64,000 nucleotides of DNA from Kitasatospora sp. GP82 (GCF_029892105.1 NZ_JARZAJ010000003.1:1-64000), one strand, 5' to 3'. Counted from the stretch's first letter, positions 53,578-61,885 are shown. Program-made: numbers and translations. Notes: generated by a model from the sequence alone, not told the origin.

Positions 53578-54606
53578 ATGAGCGATACTCCCGAGACGCC
53601 ACCCGGCCTCGATCTCGCGCGGTTGCGCGAACGGCTCGACGCCGAGCTTCCCGGCGCCGTCCGCGGACCACTGCGCGCGCGGCTCTTCGAGGGCGGCAGG
53701 TCCAACCTCACCTACCTGCTGGAGGACGGCACCACCCGGTGGGTGCTGCGCCGCCCGCCGCTCGGCCACGTACTGGCCACCGCCCACGACATGGCGCGCG
53801 AGCACCGGGTGCTGACCGCCCTCCACCCCACGCGGGTGCCGGTACCGCGGCCGCTGCTGCTGGTGCAGGACGAGGCCGTGATCGGGGCACCGTTCTATCT
53901 GATGGAGTACGTCCCCGGCACCCCTCACCGGGACGCGGCGGCACTCGCCGCACTCGGGCGGCAGCGGGTGCATGCACTGGGGCTGCACCTGGTGGACACC
54001 CTGGTCGAGCTGCACGCCGTGGACCCGGACGCCGTCGGACTGACCGGCTTCGGCCGCCCCGAGGGGTTCCTGGAGCGCCAACTCAGGCGCTGGGGAAAGC
54101 AGTTGGATGCCTCGCGGAGCCGCGAGGTAACCGGCGTCGACGAGCTGCACGAACAGCTGGCCAAGTCCCTGCCCGCCTCCCCCGAGCCCGCACTGGTGCA
54201 CGGCGACTACCGGCTGGACAACGTGCTGGTCGGCGAGGACGACCGGATCAGGGCCGTGCTGGACTGGGAGATGTCCACCCTCGGCGACCCGCTCACCGAC
54301 CTCGGGCTGCTGGTGATGTACACCGAACTGGCCCGCCAGTACAACGGAATCCTGCCCGGCGCAGCCCTCGCCGAGGGCTTCCCCGACACCGCCGAACTGG
54401 TCGGCCGCTACGCCGCAGACTCCGGCCGCGACGTCACCTCGCTCGGCTGGTACGTCGGCTTCGCCTCGTTCAAGCTGGCCGTCGTCCTGGAGGGTATCCA
54501 CTACCGGTACACCCAGGGCCGCACGGTCGGCGCAGGCTTCGACCGGGTGGGCCAACTGGTGCCCGCCTTCGTACAGTTCGGCCTCACCTCGCTGAAGGAG
54601 CGGTGA
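53578..54606 (+). CDS. Phosphotransferase-family protein of the ACAD10/11 type
   Basis: 342 residues, aminoglycoside-phosphotransferase/choline-kinase fold. LFEGGRSNLTYLLEDGTTRW and VLRRPPLGH bind ATP, EPALVHGDYRLDNVLVGEDD is the Brenner-type catalytic loop (HGDYRLDN), and RAVLDWEMSTLGDPLTDLGL the metal loop. In other organisms this fold is joined to acyl-CoA dehydrogenase in ACAD10/11, where it phosphorylates 4-hydroxyacyl-CoA; here the dehydrogenase gene overlaps its stop, so the same two-step dehydration is plausible. First gene after the operator. Confidence 0.87.
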   Translation: MSDTPETPPGLDLARLRERLDAELPGAVRGPLRARLFEGGRSNLTYLLEDGTTRWVLRRPPLGHVLATAHDMAREHRVLTALHPTRVPVPRPLLLVQDEAVIGAPFYLMEYVPGTPHRDAAALAALGRQRVHALGLHLVDTLVELHAVDPDAVGLTGFGRPEGFLERQLRRWGKQLDASRSREVTGVDELHEQLAKSLPASPEPALVHGDYRLDNVLVGEDDRIRAVLDWEMSTLGDPLTDLGLLVMYTELARQYNGILPGAALAEGFPDTAELVGRYAADSGRDVTSLGWYVGFASFKLAVVLEGIHYRYTQGRTVGAGFDRVGQLVPAFVQFGLTSLKER

Positions 54607-55838
54607 CCGTGGACTTCTCGTACGACGCCAGGACCGAGGAACTGCGCGGGCAGCTCCAGGACTTCATGGACGCGCTGGTCTACCCCGCCGAACCGGCACT
54701 GGCCGCCCAGCTCGCCGACCCGGCCCGCACACCCTGGAGCATCCCGCCCGTGGTCGCCGAGCTCCAGGCGGAGGCGAAGGCTCGCGGGCTCTGGAACCTC
54801 TTCTTCCAGGACAGGCACGGCCTCCCGGGCGAGTCGGGCGCAGGTCTCACCAACCTCCAGTACGCACCGCTGGCCGAGATCACCGGACGGAGCATCCTGC
54901 TCGCGCCGCCCGCGCTCAACTGCGCCGCGCCGGACACCGGGAACATGGAGCTGCTCGCTCAGTTCGGTGACGAGGCGCAGCGGAAGCAGTGGCTGGAACC
55001 GCTGCTCGCGGGCGAGATCCGCTCCGCCTTCGCCATGACCGAGCCGGAGGTGGCCTCCTCGGACGCCACCAACATCACCACCCGGATCGAGCGCGACGGC
55101 GACGAGTACGTCGTCAACGGCCGCAAGTGGTACATCACCGGGGCGATGAACCCCGAGTGCCGGATCCTCATCGTGATGGGCAAGACCGACCCCTCGGCCG
55201 AGGCCCACCGGCAGCAGAGCATGATCCTGGTGCCGCGCGACACCCCCGGCGTCACGGTCAAGCGCGGGATGACGGTCTTCGGGTACCAGGACTCCGACCA
55301 CGGCGGGCATGCCGAGATCGTGTTCGAGAACGTCCGGGTGCCGGCCGCCAACCTGATCGGCGAACCGGGCTCCGGCTTCGCCATCGCCCAGGCCCGGCTC
55401 GGCCCCGGGCGGATCCACCACTGCATGCGCGCGATCGGAATCGCCGAGCGGGCACTGGAGTTGATGTGCCGGCGGGCGAACGAGCGGGTCGCCTTCGGCA
55501 GGCCGCTGGCCGCGCAGGGTGTGGTGCAGGACTGGATCGCCGAGTCCCGGGTACGCATCGAGCAGGCCCGGCTGTTGGTGCTGAAGACGGCCTGGCTGAT
55601 GGACACCGTCGGCAACAAGGGCGCGCACACCGAGATCCAGGCCATCAAGATCGCCGTACCGGCTGCGGTCGAGTGGATCCTGGACAAGGCCGTACAGACC
55701 CATGGCGCGGCCGGGGTCAGCCAGGACACCCCGCTCGCCGGGCTCTGGGCAGGCAACCGGACGCTGCGCCTGGCGGACGGCCCCGACGAGGTGCACAAGC
55801 GCTCGCTCGCCCGCCGCGAGCTCAAGCGCCACCAGTAG
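54603..55838 (+). CDS. Acyl-CoA dehydrogenase, ACAD11-like
   Basis: 411 residues. RSAFAMTEPEVASSDATNIT is the FAD/substrate signature, EYVVNGRKWYITGAMNPECR follows, HHCMRAIGIAERALELMCRR and QTHGAAGVSQDTPLAGLW come later, and the end RLADGPDEVHKRSLARRELK has Asp where short/medium-chain enzymes place the catalytic Glu region (EGT). This ending is typical of the ACAD10/11 group. The GTG start overlaps the phosphotransferase stop by four bases (GTGA); GTG at 54609 is an alternative. Probably acts on long or hydroxylated acyl-CoA with its upstream partner. Confidence 0.87.
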   Translation: MTVDFSYDARTEELRGQLQDFMDALVYPAEPALAAQLADPARTPWSIPPVVAELQAEAKARGLWNLFFQDRHGLPGESGAGLTNLQYAPLAEITGRSILLAPPALNCAAPDTGNMELLAQFGDEAQRKQWLEPLLAGEIRSAFAMTEPEVASSDATNITTRIERDGDEYVVNGRKWYITGAMNPECRILIVMGKTDPSAEAHRQQSMILVPRDTPGVTVKRGMTVFGYQDSDHGGHAEIVFENVRVPAANLIGEPGSGFAIAQARLGPGRIHHCMRAIGIAERALELMCRRANERVAFGRPLAAQGVVQDWIAESRVRIEQARLLVLKTAWLMDTVGNKGAHTEIQAIKIAVPAAVEWILDKAVQTHGAAGVSQDTPLAGLWAGNRTLRLADGPDEVHKRSLARRELKRHQ

Positions 55839-56005
55839 CTGCGACATCAGGCCCGCGCCCCGAGACCCTCCGGCAACTGGGTGGCGGAGAGGCTCCCCCA
55901 GTGGGCACTCACCGGAGTCGGTTGCACTCTCCAGGGGCGCGAGGCTCCAAGAACGCACGGCAGACGCCTGCGAAGGCATCATCGACGAGAGCGAGCTGAG
56001 CTGAC

Positions 56006-57193
56006 GTGACACCGGACATCGGAGCACTGATCCAAGCGCGCGTCGGCGCGCTGCTGGCGGAGTACGACCCTGCGGCCACCGGGCGAGCGGACTTCCTGCG
56101 GGCCCGTTTCGATGCCGGGCTCGCCTGGGTGCACTTCCCGGCGGGGCTGGGCGGCCTCGGCGCCCCGCGTGCCCTGCAAGCCCTGGTGGACGCCGAGTTG
56201 GCTGCCGCCGGGGCTCCGGACAACGACCCGCGCCGGATCGGGATCGGGCTCGGTATGGCCGCGCCGACCATCCTGCGCTACGGCACCGAGGAGCAGAAGT
56301 CCCGCTTGCTGCGCCCGCTGTGGACCGGTGAGGAGGTGTGGTGCCAGTTGTTCAGCGAGCCGGGCGCCGGTTCGGACCTGGCGGCGCTCGCCACCCGGGC
56401 CGTCCGCAAGGGCGACGACTGGGTGGTGAACGGCCAGAAGGTGTGGACCTCCAGCGCGCACACCGCCCGCTGGGCGATCCTGCTCGCCAGGACCGATCCC
56501 GATGTGCCCAAGCACCGGGGCATCACGTACTTCGTCTGCGACATGACGGACCCGGGCGTGGAGGTCAGGCCACTGCGCCAGATCACCGGTGAGGCCGAGT
56601 TCAACGAGGTCTTTCTGACCGGCGTCCGGATTCCCGACGCCCATCGGCTCGGCGGTGTCGGCGAGGGCTGGCAGGTCGCGCAGACCACCCTCAACAACGA
56701 GCGGGTCGCCATCGGTGGCCAGGCCATTTCGCGCGAGGGAGGCATGATCGGCGTGGTGGCCGAAACCTGGCGCAGGCGGCCCGAGTTGCGCAGCCATGAA
56801 CTCCACCAGCGGCTGCTGAAGGGCTGGTTGGACGCCGAGGTGATCCGGCTGACCGGTGAGCGGCTGCGGCAGCAGCTCACACTCGGCCAGCCGGGCCCCG
56901 AGGGCGCGGCGATGAAACTGGCCTTCGCCCGGCTGGCCCAGGAGCTCAGCAGCCTGGAGGTCGAACTCCTCGGCGAGGAGGGCCTGTCGTACGACGACTG
57001 GACGATGACCCGGCCCGAGATCGTCGACTTCACCGGTCGCGAGGCCGGCTACCGCTATCTGCGGGCCAAGGGGAACTCCATCGAGGGCGGGACGAGCGAG
57101 ATCCTGCGCAACATCATCGCCGAGCGGGTGCTCGGCCTGCCCGCCGAGCCGCGCACCGACAAGGACCTGCCCTGGAAGGAGCTCGCACGATGA
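56006..57193 (+). CDS. Acyl-CoA dehydrogenase, catalytic subunit type
   Basis: 395 residues. FAD-binding motifs are WCQLFSEPGAGSDLAALATR, DWVVNGQKVWTSSAHTARWA and GITYFVCDMTDPGVEVRPLR; the C-terminal segment GNSIEGGTSEILRNIIAERV has the EGG/T motif expected of the catalytic-side subunit. GTG start; the upstream 167 bases are non-coding with weak inverted repeats. The next dehydrogenase gene overlaps its stop by four bases (ATGA), so the two proteins probably form one heteromeric enzyme as in actinobacterial FadE pairs (steroid or branched side chains); that is inference. Confidence 0.87.
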   Translation: MTPDIGALIQARVGALLAEYDPAATGRADFLRARFDAGLAWVHFPAGLGGLGAPRALQALVDAELAAAGAPDNDPRRIGIGLGMAAPTILRYGTEEQKSRLLRPLWTGEEVWCQLFSEPGAGSDLAALATRAVRKGDDWVVNGQKVWTSSAHTARWAILLARTDPDVPKHRGITYFVCDMTDPGVEVRPLRQITGEAEFNEVFLTGVRIPDAHRLGGVGEGWQVAQTTLNNERVAIGGQAISREGGMIGVVAETWRRRPELRSHELHQRLLKGWLDAEVIRLTGERLRQQLTLGQPGPEGAAMKLAFARLAQELSSLEVELLGEEGLSYDDWTMTRPEIVDFTGREAGYRYLRAKGNSIEGGTSEILRNIIAERVLGLPAEPRTDKDLPWKELAR

Positions 57194-58311
57194 GCGCACC
57201 GGACCTGCTCTACTCCGAGATCGAGGAGGAACTCCGGTCGAGCGTCCGGAGCCTACTCGCCGACCACTGTCCGCCGAGTGCCGTCCTGGCACGCTGCGAG
57301 GGAAGTGAGCCGTACGACCCCGGGCTGTGGCGCAGCCTGGCGGTGGAGCTGGGAGCCGCCGCCTTGCAGGTACCCGAGGAGTTCGGCGGGGCGGGCGCCT
57401 CGCTGCGCGAAACCGCCGTGGTGCTGGAGGAGTTGGGGCGTAGTGCGGCCCCGGTGCCGTTCCTCGGCAGCGCGGTACTGGCGACGACGGTGCTGGTGGA
57501 GTGCGGGGCGGGTGAGCTGCTGCCCGCGTTGGCGGAGGACGGCCGGGTGGCGGTGCTGGCGGTCCCGTTCTCGACCGCGCCGGGAACGGGGTTCCCGACG
57601 GGTGTCCGGGTGGGCGGGGACGGCTCGTTGAGCGGACGGGTGACCTCCGTCGCCGATGCGCTGCCGGCTTCGCTGCTGCTGGTGCCTGCCGTGGGCGGGG
57701 ACGGCCCGGGACTGTACGCGGTGGAGGTGGAGGCGGCCGGGCTCACGGTCGTCCGGCGGACTTCGCTGGACCTCACCCGGCAGCTGGCCGATGTGACTCT
57801 CCAGGACGTGCCTGTGGTAAGGCGGTTGGCGGGGCCGGGGACGGCGGCCGCCGTGCTGGATCGCGCACTGCTGACCGGGGCCGGTCTGCTGGCCTCGGAG
57901 CAGCTCGGCATCGCCGAGTGGTGCCTGGCCACGACGGTGGCGTATCTGAAGGAGCGTCGGCAGTTCGGGCGGACCCTTGGCTCGTTCCAGGCACTGAAGC
58001 ACCGGCTGGCCGACCTGTGGCTGGAGACGGTCCAGGCCAGGGCTGCGGCCCGGTACGCCGCCGATGCGCTGGCCTCCGGCAGTCCGGACACGGCCGTCGC
58101 GGTGGCCGTCGCCCAGGCGCACTGCGGGGCGCTGGCGGTACGGGCGGCGGAGGAGTGCATCCAGCTCCACGGCGGCATCGGGATGACCTGGGAGCACCCG
58201 GCGCACCTCTACCTCAAGCGCGCCAAGGCGGACCAACTCGCCCTCGGCACACCGGGGTTCCACCGCAATGCGCTTGCCGGAGCGGTGGATCTCCCGGGCC
58301 CGGTCGGCTGA
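57190..58311 (+). CDS. Acyl-CoA dehydrogenase, partner subunit type
   Basis: 373 residues. LGAAALQVPEEFGGAGASLR, ASEQLGIAEWCLATTVAYLK, RRQFGRTLGSFQALKHRLAD and ECIQLHGGIGMTWEHPAHLY identify the fold, but the middle domain lacks the clear TEP.AGSD motif of its neighbour. The C-terminal part goes to LYLKRAKADQLALGTPGFHR without an EGT catalytic Glu motif. The pattern fits the non-catalytic partner of a heterotetrameric ACAD. ATG overlaps the upstream stop. A long inverted repeat follows. Confidence 0.85.
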   Translation: MSAPDLLYSEIEEELRSSVRSLLADHCPPSAVLARCEGSEPYDPGLWRSLAVELGAAALQVPEEFGGAGASLRETAVVLEELGRSAAPVPFLGSAVLATTVLVECGAGELLPALAEDGRVAVLAVPFSTAPGTGFPTGVRVGGDGSLSGRVTSVADALPASLLLVPAVGGDGPGLYAVEVEAAGLTVVRRTSLDLTRQLADVTLQDVPVVRRLAGPGTAAAVLDRALLTGAGLLASEQLGIAEWCLATTVAYLKERRQFGRTLGSFQALKHRLADLWLETVQARAAARYAADALASGSPDTAVAVAVAQAHCGALAVRAAEECIQLHGGIGMTWEHPAHLYLKRAKADQLALGTPGFHRNALAGAVDLPGPVG

Positions 58312-58326
58312 ACGTACGCGGCAGCG

Positions 58327-58394
58327 GGGCGCGGGGAACTGCGGTATCGGCCCTCTACGGTGGCGAGGGGTGGCCGGCGCAGTTCCCCGCGCCC
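58327..58394. repeat. Long inverted repeat, copy 2
   Basis: GGGCGCGGGGAACTGCG (58327-58343) and its exact complement CGCAGTTCCCCGCGCCC (58378-58394) flank a 34-base loop. The arms match those of the element at 18771-18842. It lies between convergent genes and may act as a terminator. Confidence 0.85.
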
Positions 58395-58452
58395 GTGAGG
58401 AATGCGCACTGGGGTGGCACGGGCGAGCCGTGCGGAGAGCGGCAGAAGTGCG

Positions 58453-58487
58453 CGTCCGGGCCCGGCCACGTGGTCCGGGCCCGGACG
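58453..58487 (-). terminator. Terminator of the SDR-SDR-oxidoreductase operon
   Basis: CGTCCGGGCCCGG, loop CCACGTGGT, CCGGGCCCGGACG: a perfect 13-bp stem 17 bases beyond the minus-strand stop at 58504. Confidence 0.8.
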
Positions 58488-58503
58488 GGGCGGGTCGTCG
58501 GTC

Positions 58504-59481
58504 TCAGGTGAGGATGGCGATGCGGCCGGTGGAGTCCCCGTCGGCGACCCGCTGGACGCCCTCGGCGGCGCGTTCGAAGGGGAGCCGTTCGCTGACCAGT
58601 GGCCGTACCACGCCCTTGGCGGCGAGTTCGGTGAGCTCGGCGTGTGCGACCCGGACCGCGTGCGGGTCCTGGGTGTTGTAGAGGCCCCAGTGCAGGCCGA
58701 GGATCGAGTAGTTCTTCACCAGCGCGTGGTTGAGCCCCGGGGACGGGATGCCGCCACTGGCGAAGCCGACCACCAGGATCCGGCCCTCGAAGGCGATGCA
58801 CTTGGTCGAGCCGGTGTAGGCGTCCCCGCCGACCGGGTCGAAGACCACGTCCACACCGCGCCCACCGGTGACCTCCCTGACCACCGCGACGAAGTCCTCG
58901 GCCCGCCGGTCGATCACCAGGTCCACGCCCAGCTCCCGGGCTTTTCGCGCCTTTTCGCTTCCGCCGACAACGCCGATCACGGTGGCACCGGCCGCCTTGC
59001 CGAGCTGCACGGCCGCGCTGCCGACGCCGCCCGCCGCCGCGTGCACCAGCAGCGTCTCGCCCGTGCGCAGTCCGGCCCGGCGGTGCAGGCCGAACCACGC
59101 GGTCTGGTAGCCGATGTGGAGCGCCGCAGCCTCCGCGTCGTCCAGCGTCGCGGGCGCCGCAAAGGCGCCGTCGGCGGCCATCAGCGCATACTCCGCGAAG
59201 GCCCCGGCGGGCAGCAGCGGCGTCCCGATCACCCGCTCCCCGGCGCGTTCGCCACCGACCACCTCACCGCAGAGTTCCACGCCGGGCGTGAACGGCAGCG
59301 GCGGGCGCACCTGGTAGTGACCCCGGCACATCAGCGCGTCCGGGAAGTTCACCGCGGCCGCCCGTACCTTGACCAGCAACTGACCGGCCGCCGGCTCGGG
59401 TTGCGGTACGTCCGGGTGAAGCGTCATCGCCTCGCGCGGCTCACCGAGCGCGCCGACCTGCCATGCCCTCATCCGGTTCAT
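58504..59481 (-). CDS. Zinc-independent MDR, NADPH:quinone-oxidoreductase-like
   Basis: 325 residues. KVRAAAVNFPDALMCRGHYQ and FTPGVELCGEVVGG form the GroES-like half; LLVHAAAGGVGSAAVQLGKA is the NADPH loop, VFDPVGGDAYTGS and ILVVGFASGGIPS follow. No zinc ligands are present. Members reduce enoyl or quinone substrates. Its ATG overlaps the SDR stop (ATGA), and a second ATG at 59472 has AAGGG at better distance. Third gene of the operator-controlled minus-strand operon; with the SDRs it probably acts on acyl-CoA or ketone intermediates. Confidence 0.87.
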   Translation of the reverse strand: MNRMRAWQVGALGEPREAMTLHPDVPQPEPAAGQLLVKVRAAAVNFPDALMCRGHYQVRPPLPFTPGVELCGEVVGGERAGERVIGTPLLPAGAFAEYALMAADGAFAAPATLDDAEAAALHIGYQTAWFGLHRRAGLRTGETLLVHAAAGGVGSAAVQLGKAAGATVIGVVGGSEKARKARELGVDLVIDRRAEDFVAVVREVTGGRGVDVVFDPVGGDAYTGSTKCIAFEGRILVVGFASGGIPSPGLNHALVKNYSILGLHWGLYNTQDPHAVRVAHAELTELAAKGVVRPLVSERLPFERAAEGVQRVADGDSTGRIAILT

Positions 59482-60326
59482 CCCTTCTCACCGAGGTGCG
59501 GCTCGATGTGCTTCTCGACGCTGCGCTTCTCGACGCTGCGCTTCTCGACGTTGCGCTTCTCGACGTTCTGCTGGAGGTGGTTCATGGCATCGAGCCAGCG
59601 GTCCGGCGCGGCGGCGCGGGCCGCGTAGTAGTCGGCCACCTGCGGGTGCGGGAGGATCAGGAAGGTCTCCGACTCGATGCCGTGCAGCAACGCTGCTGCC
59701 ACGTCCGCCGGTTCGAGTGCCTCAGCCGCCAGCAGCGCCTGCCCGGCGGGCCCGGAGTCGGCGAGCATCCTGGTCCGTACGCCCTGCGGGCAGACGGCGT
59801 GCACCCGCAGGCCCCGGTGTCGGTAGCTGGCGGCGAGCCATTCGGCGAAGGCCAGGGCGCCGTGCTTGCTGACGGCGTACGGGGCGGAGCCGAGCATGGT
59901 GAGCAGCCCGGCGGCGGAGACGGTGGCGACGAAGCGTCCCTCGCCGCGCTCCAGCCAGTCCGGGAGCAGCAGTTCGGCGGCCCGGACGTGGGCCATCACA
60001 TTGACGTCCCAGGCGGCGGCCCAGGCGCTCGGGCCTGCGTCGGCGCCGCCGCCCGGGGCGATCCCGGCGTTGGCGCAGTAGACGTCGATCCGGCCAAGTG
60101 CCGTGCGAGCGGCGGCGATCAGCGCGGCAACGCCCTCGGCTCCGGCAGCGTCGCCCGGTGCGGGGATGCCCCCGATCCGGGCGGCGACCCGTTCGGCGGC
60201 CTCGGCGTCGAGGTCGTTGACCACCACGCGGGCGCCCTCGGCGGCGAAGGCTTCGGCGAGGGCGGCGCCGATGCCGTGTCCGGCTCCGGTGACCACCACG
60301 CCCTGACCGGCGAGCGGAGTGCTCAC
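59478..60326 (-). CDS. Short-chain dehydrogenase with a VEKR-repeat tail
   Basis: 282 residues. The SDR core is complete: GVVVTGAGHGIGAALAEAFA (cofactor loop), YCANAGIAPGG (NAG), ATVSAAGLLTMLGSAPYAVS with K (Ser and YxxxK catalytic residues) and VHAVCPQGVRTRML. The core ends near HLQQ; a tail of about 30 residues then reads NVEKR-NVEKR-SVEKR-SVEK, made by 15-bp DNA repeats. The tail is absent from ordinary SDRs and should be helical and charged. The GTG start overlaps the preceding SDR stop. Substrate likely a hydroxyacyl-CoA or alcohol; not proven. Confidence 0.85.
   Translation of the reverse strand: MSTPLAGQGVVVTGAGHGIGAALAEAFAAEGARVVVNDLDAEAAERVAARIGGIPAPGDAAGAEGVAALIAAARTALGRIDVYCANAGIAPGGGADAGPSAWAAAWDVNVMAHVRAAELLLPDWLERGEGRFVATVSAAGLLTMLGSAPYAVSKHGALAFAEWLAASYRHRGLRVHAVCPQGVRTRMLADSGPAGQALLAAEALEPADVAAALLHGIESETFLILPHPQVADYYAARAAAPDRWLDAMNHLQQNVEKRNVEKRSVEKRSVEKHIEPHLGEKG
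59511..59570. repeat. Four 15-bp tandem repeats coding a pentapeptide tail
   Basis: Units start CTTCTCGACG (59511, 59526, 59541, 59556); the first two are identical, the third differs by one base and the fourth by more. Read on the minus strand each codes VEKR plus Asn or Ser. Length is a multiple of three, so copy-number change keeps the frame. Confidence 0.9.
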
Positions 60327-61078
60327 AGCCCGCCGCCCAGTGTCACACCGCCGTCGACCACCAGGGTCTGCCCGGTGATCCACCCGGCGTCGTCGGAGAG
60401 CAGGAAGGCGACGGCTCCGGCGACGTCCTCGGGCACGCCGAGCCGCCCGAGCGGGTAGGCGCGGGCGACCTTCTCCTCGCGGCCCTCGTACAGCGCCTCG
60501 GCGAACTGGGTCTTGACGATGGCGGGGGCGACGGCGTTCACCCTGATGCCGGAGCCGAGTTCGGCGGCCAGTTCGGTGGTGAGGCGGATCAGGGCGGCCT
60601 TGCTGACGCCGTACATGCCGATCCCGGCGGAGGCGCGGATGCCCGCGATCGAGGCGACGTTGACAACCGCGCCGCCGTGCTCGCCCATCCAGGCCTCGTG
60701 GGCGAGCCGGGTCCAGGCGAGCGGAGCGAGCACATTGGCGCCGAGGATCTTGGCTGCGGCGGCCGGGTCCACGTCCAGGATCGGGCCGTACACGGGGTTG
60801 ATACCGGTGTTGTTGACCAGGTAGTCGAGCCGTCCGAAGGTCTCGACGGTGCGGTTGACCGCCTCCTGTCGGTGCGCGGCGTCGTCCGTCTTTCCGGCGA
60901 CGGCGATCGCATGGTCGGGGCCGCCGAGGTCGCGGACGGCTTCGGCGAGCGGCTCGGGGCTGCGGGCGGTGATGCAGACCCTGGCACCGCGCTCGACCAG
61001 CGCCCGTGCGATGCCGAGGCCGATGCCCCGGCTGGCTCCGGTGACCACGGCCACCCGGCCCTTGAACGAAGGAGTCAT
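60323..61078 (-). CDS. Short-chain dehydrogenase/reductase (FabG-like)
   Basis: 251 residues. RVAVVTGASRGIGLGIARAL, LVNNTGINPVYGP (NNTG variant of NNAG), VVNVASIAGIRASAGIGMYG with VSKAAL (Ser, Tyr, Lys), VNAVAPAIVKTQFAEAL, and VAFLLSDDAGWITGQTLVVD give a complete classical SDR. It is the first gene of the operon with the repeat-tailed SDR and the MDR enzyme, and probably oxidises a 3-hydroxyacyl-CoA or similar. The ATG is preceded by GAGAGG. The operator lies 37-57 bases upstream. Confidence 0.88.
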   Translation of the reverse strand: MTPSFKGRVAVVTGASRGIGLGIARALVERGARVCITARSPEPLAEAVRDLGGPDHAIAVAGKTDDAAHRQEAVNRTVETFGRLDYLVNNTGINPVYGPILDVDPAAAAKILGANVLAPLAWTRLAHEAWMGEHGGAVVNVASIAGIRASAGIGMYGVSKAALIRLTTELAAELGSGIRVNAVAPAIVKTQFAEALYEGREEKVARAYPLGRLGVPEDVAGAVAFLLSDDAGWITGQTLVVDGGVTLGGGL

Positions 61079-61114
61079 CGCCAATCCTCTCGACAGCGGC
61101 AGCACATGCCTGTC

Positions 61115-61135
61115 TGACTAAGCGCTTGCTTAGCA
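61115..61135. promoter_or_regulatory. TetR-type operator, copy 2
   Basis: The core CTAAGC-GCTT-GCTTAG (61118-61133) is the same sequence as the copy at 53493-53508 read on the other strand, and the identity extends to 21 bases. It lies between the minus-strand SDR operon and the divergent tetR gene, where a repressor would control both. Confidence 0.85.
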
Positions 61136-61228
61136 TGTTGGGGACGGGCGACACTGTCAACCATGGGGAGAGTGCCAGAACCACCCCGGCCCCCGGAGCC
61201 GACCGGGCCCATCTGCGAGGATGACGCC

Positions 61229-61885
61229 ATGACCGACCAGGCAACCGCCGATCTCTGGCCTTCGGACGCCACCGGCGAGCGCAGCGACGGGCGTCCCGGT
61301 GGACGATCCGAGCGCAACGAGGCCGCCCGGCGGCTGCTGCTGGCCGCCGTCGACTCCTTCGCCCGGCGCGGCTACCACGCCACCACCACCCGCGACATCG
61401 CCACCGCCGCCGGGATGAGCCCGGCCGCCCTCTACATCCACTACCCCTCGAAGGCCGCACTGCTCTCCGAGATCAGCCGTACGGGCCACCGGGCGACCCT
61501 GGACCTGGTCGAGCGGGCCGCCGCGAGCTCCGACGATCCGATGGCCCAAATGCGGCTTCTGGTAGAGGAGTTCACCATCTGGCACGCTCGCGGACACACC
61601 GTCGGGCGGATCGTCAACCACGAGCTGCACGCCCTGCCGGAGGAGGACTTCGCCGTCGTCGCCGAGCTGCGCCGCCGGATCGAGGAGACCGTCCGCCGCA
61701 TCATCGAGGCCGGGGTGACCTCGGGTGCCTTCGCCGTACCGGACGTCCGCACCGCCGCCCGCGCTGTCACCTCGCTCGGCATCGACGTCTCCCGCTGGTA
61801 CAGCGAGCGCAGCACCGAGAGCCCGGAGGAACTGGGCCGCCGCTACGGCGTGCTGGTACTGCGGATGCTGGGCGCCACGGTCTGA
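61229..61885 (+). CDS. TetR-family regulator of the acyl-CoA gene block
   Basis: 218 residues. N-terminal HTH: RNEAARRLLLAAVDSFARRG, YHATTTRDIATAAGMSPAAL and YIHYPSKAALLSEIS, the standard TetR DNA-binding helices. The ligand domain includes MRLLVEEFTIWHARGHTVGR and IVNHELHALPEEDFAVVAEL, a TetR_C (acyl-CoA-type) pattern I associate with fatty-acid regulators. The start at 61229 has GAGGA eight bases upstream; ATG at 61163 lacks a ribosome site. Divergent from the SDR operon with the palindromic operator between; an acyl-CoA probably relieves repression. Confidence 0.88.
   Translation: MTDQATADLWPSDATGERSDGRPGGRSERNEAARRLLLAAVDSFARRGYHATTTRDIATAAGMSPAALYIHYPSKAALLSEISRTGHRATLDLVERAAASSDDPMAQMRLLVEEFTIWHARGHTVGRIVNHELHALPEEDFAVVAELRRRIEETVRRIIEAGVTSGAFAVPDVRTAARAVTSLGIDVSRWYSERSTESPEELGRRYGVLVLRMLGATV

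Noticed and set aside
55850-55960. Third copy of the long inverted repeat
   Set aside because: Only CGCGCCCC and GGGGCGCG ends match; the GGGAACTGCG core is missing.
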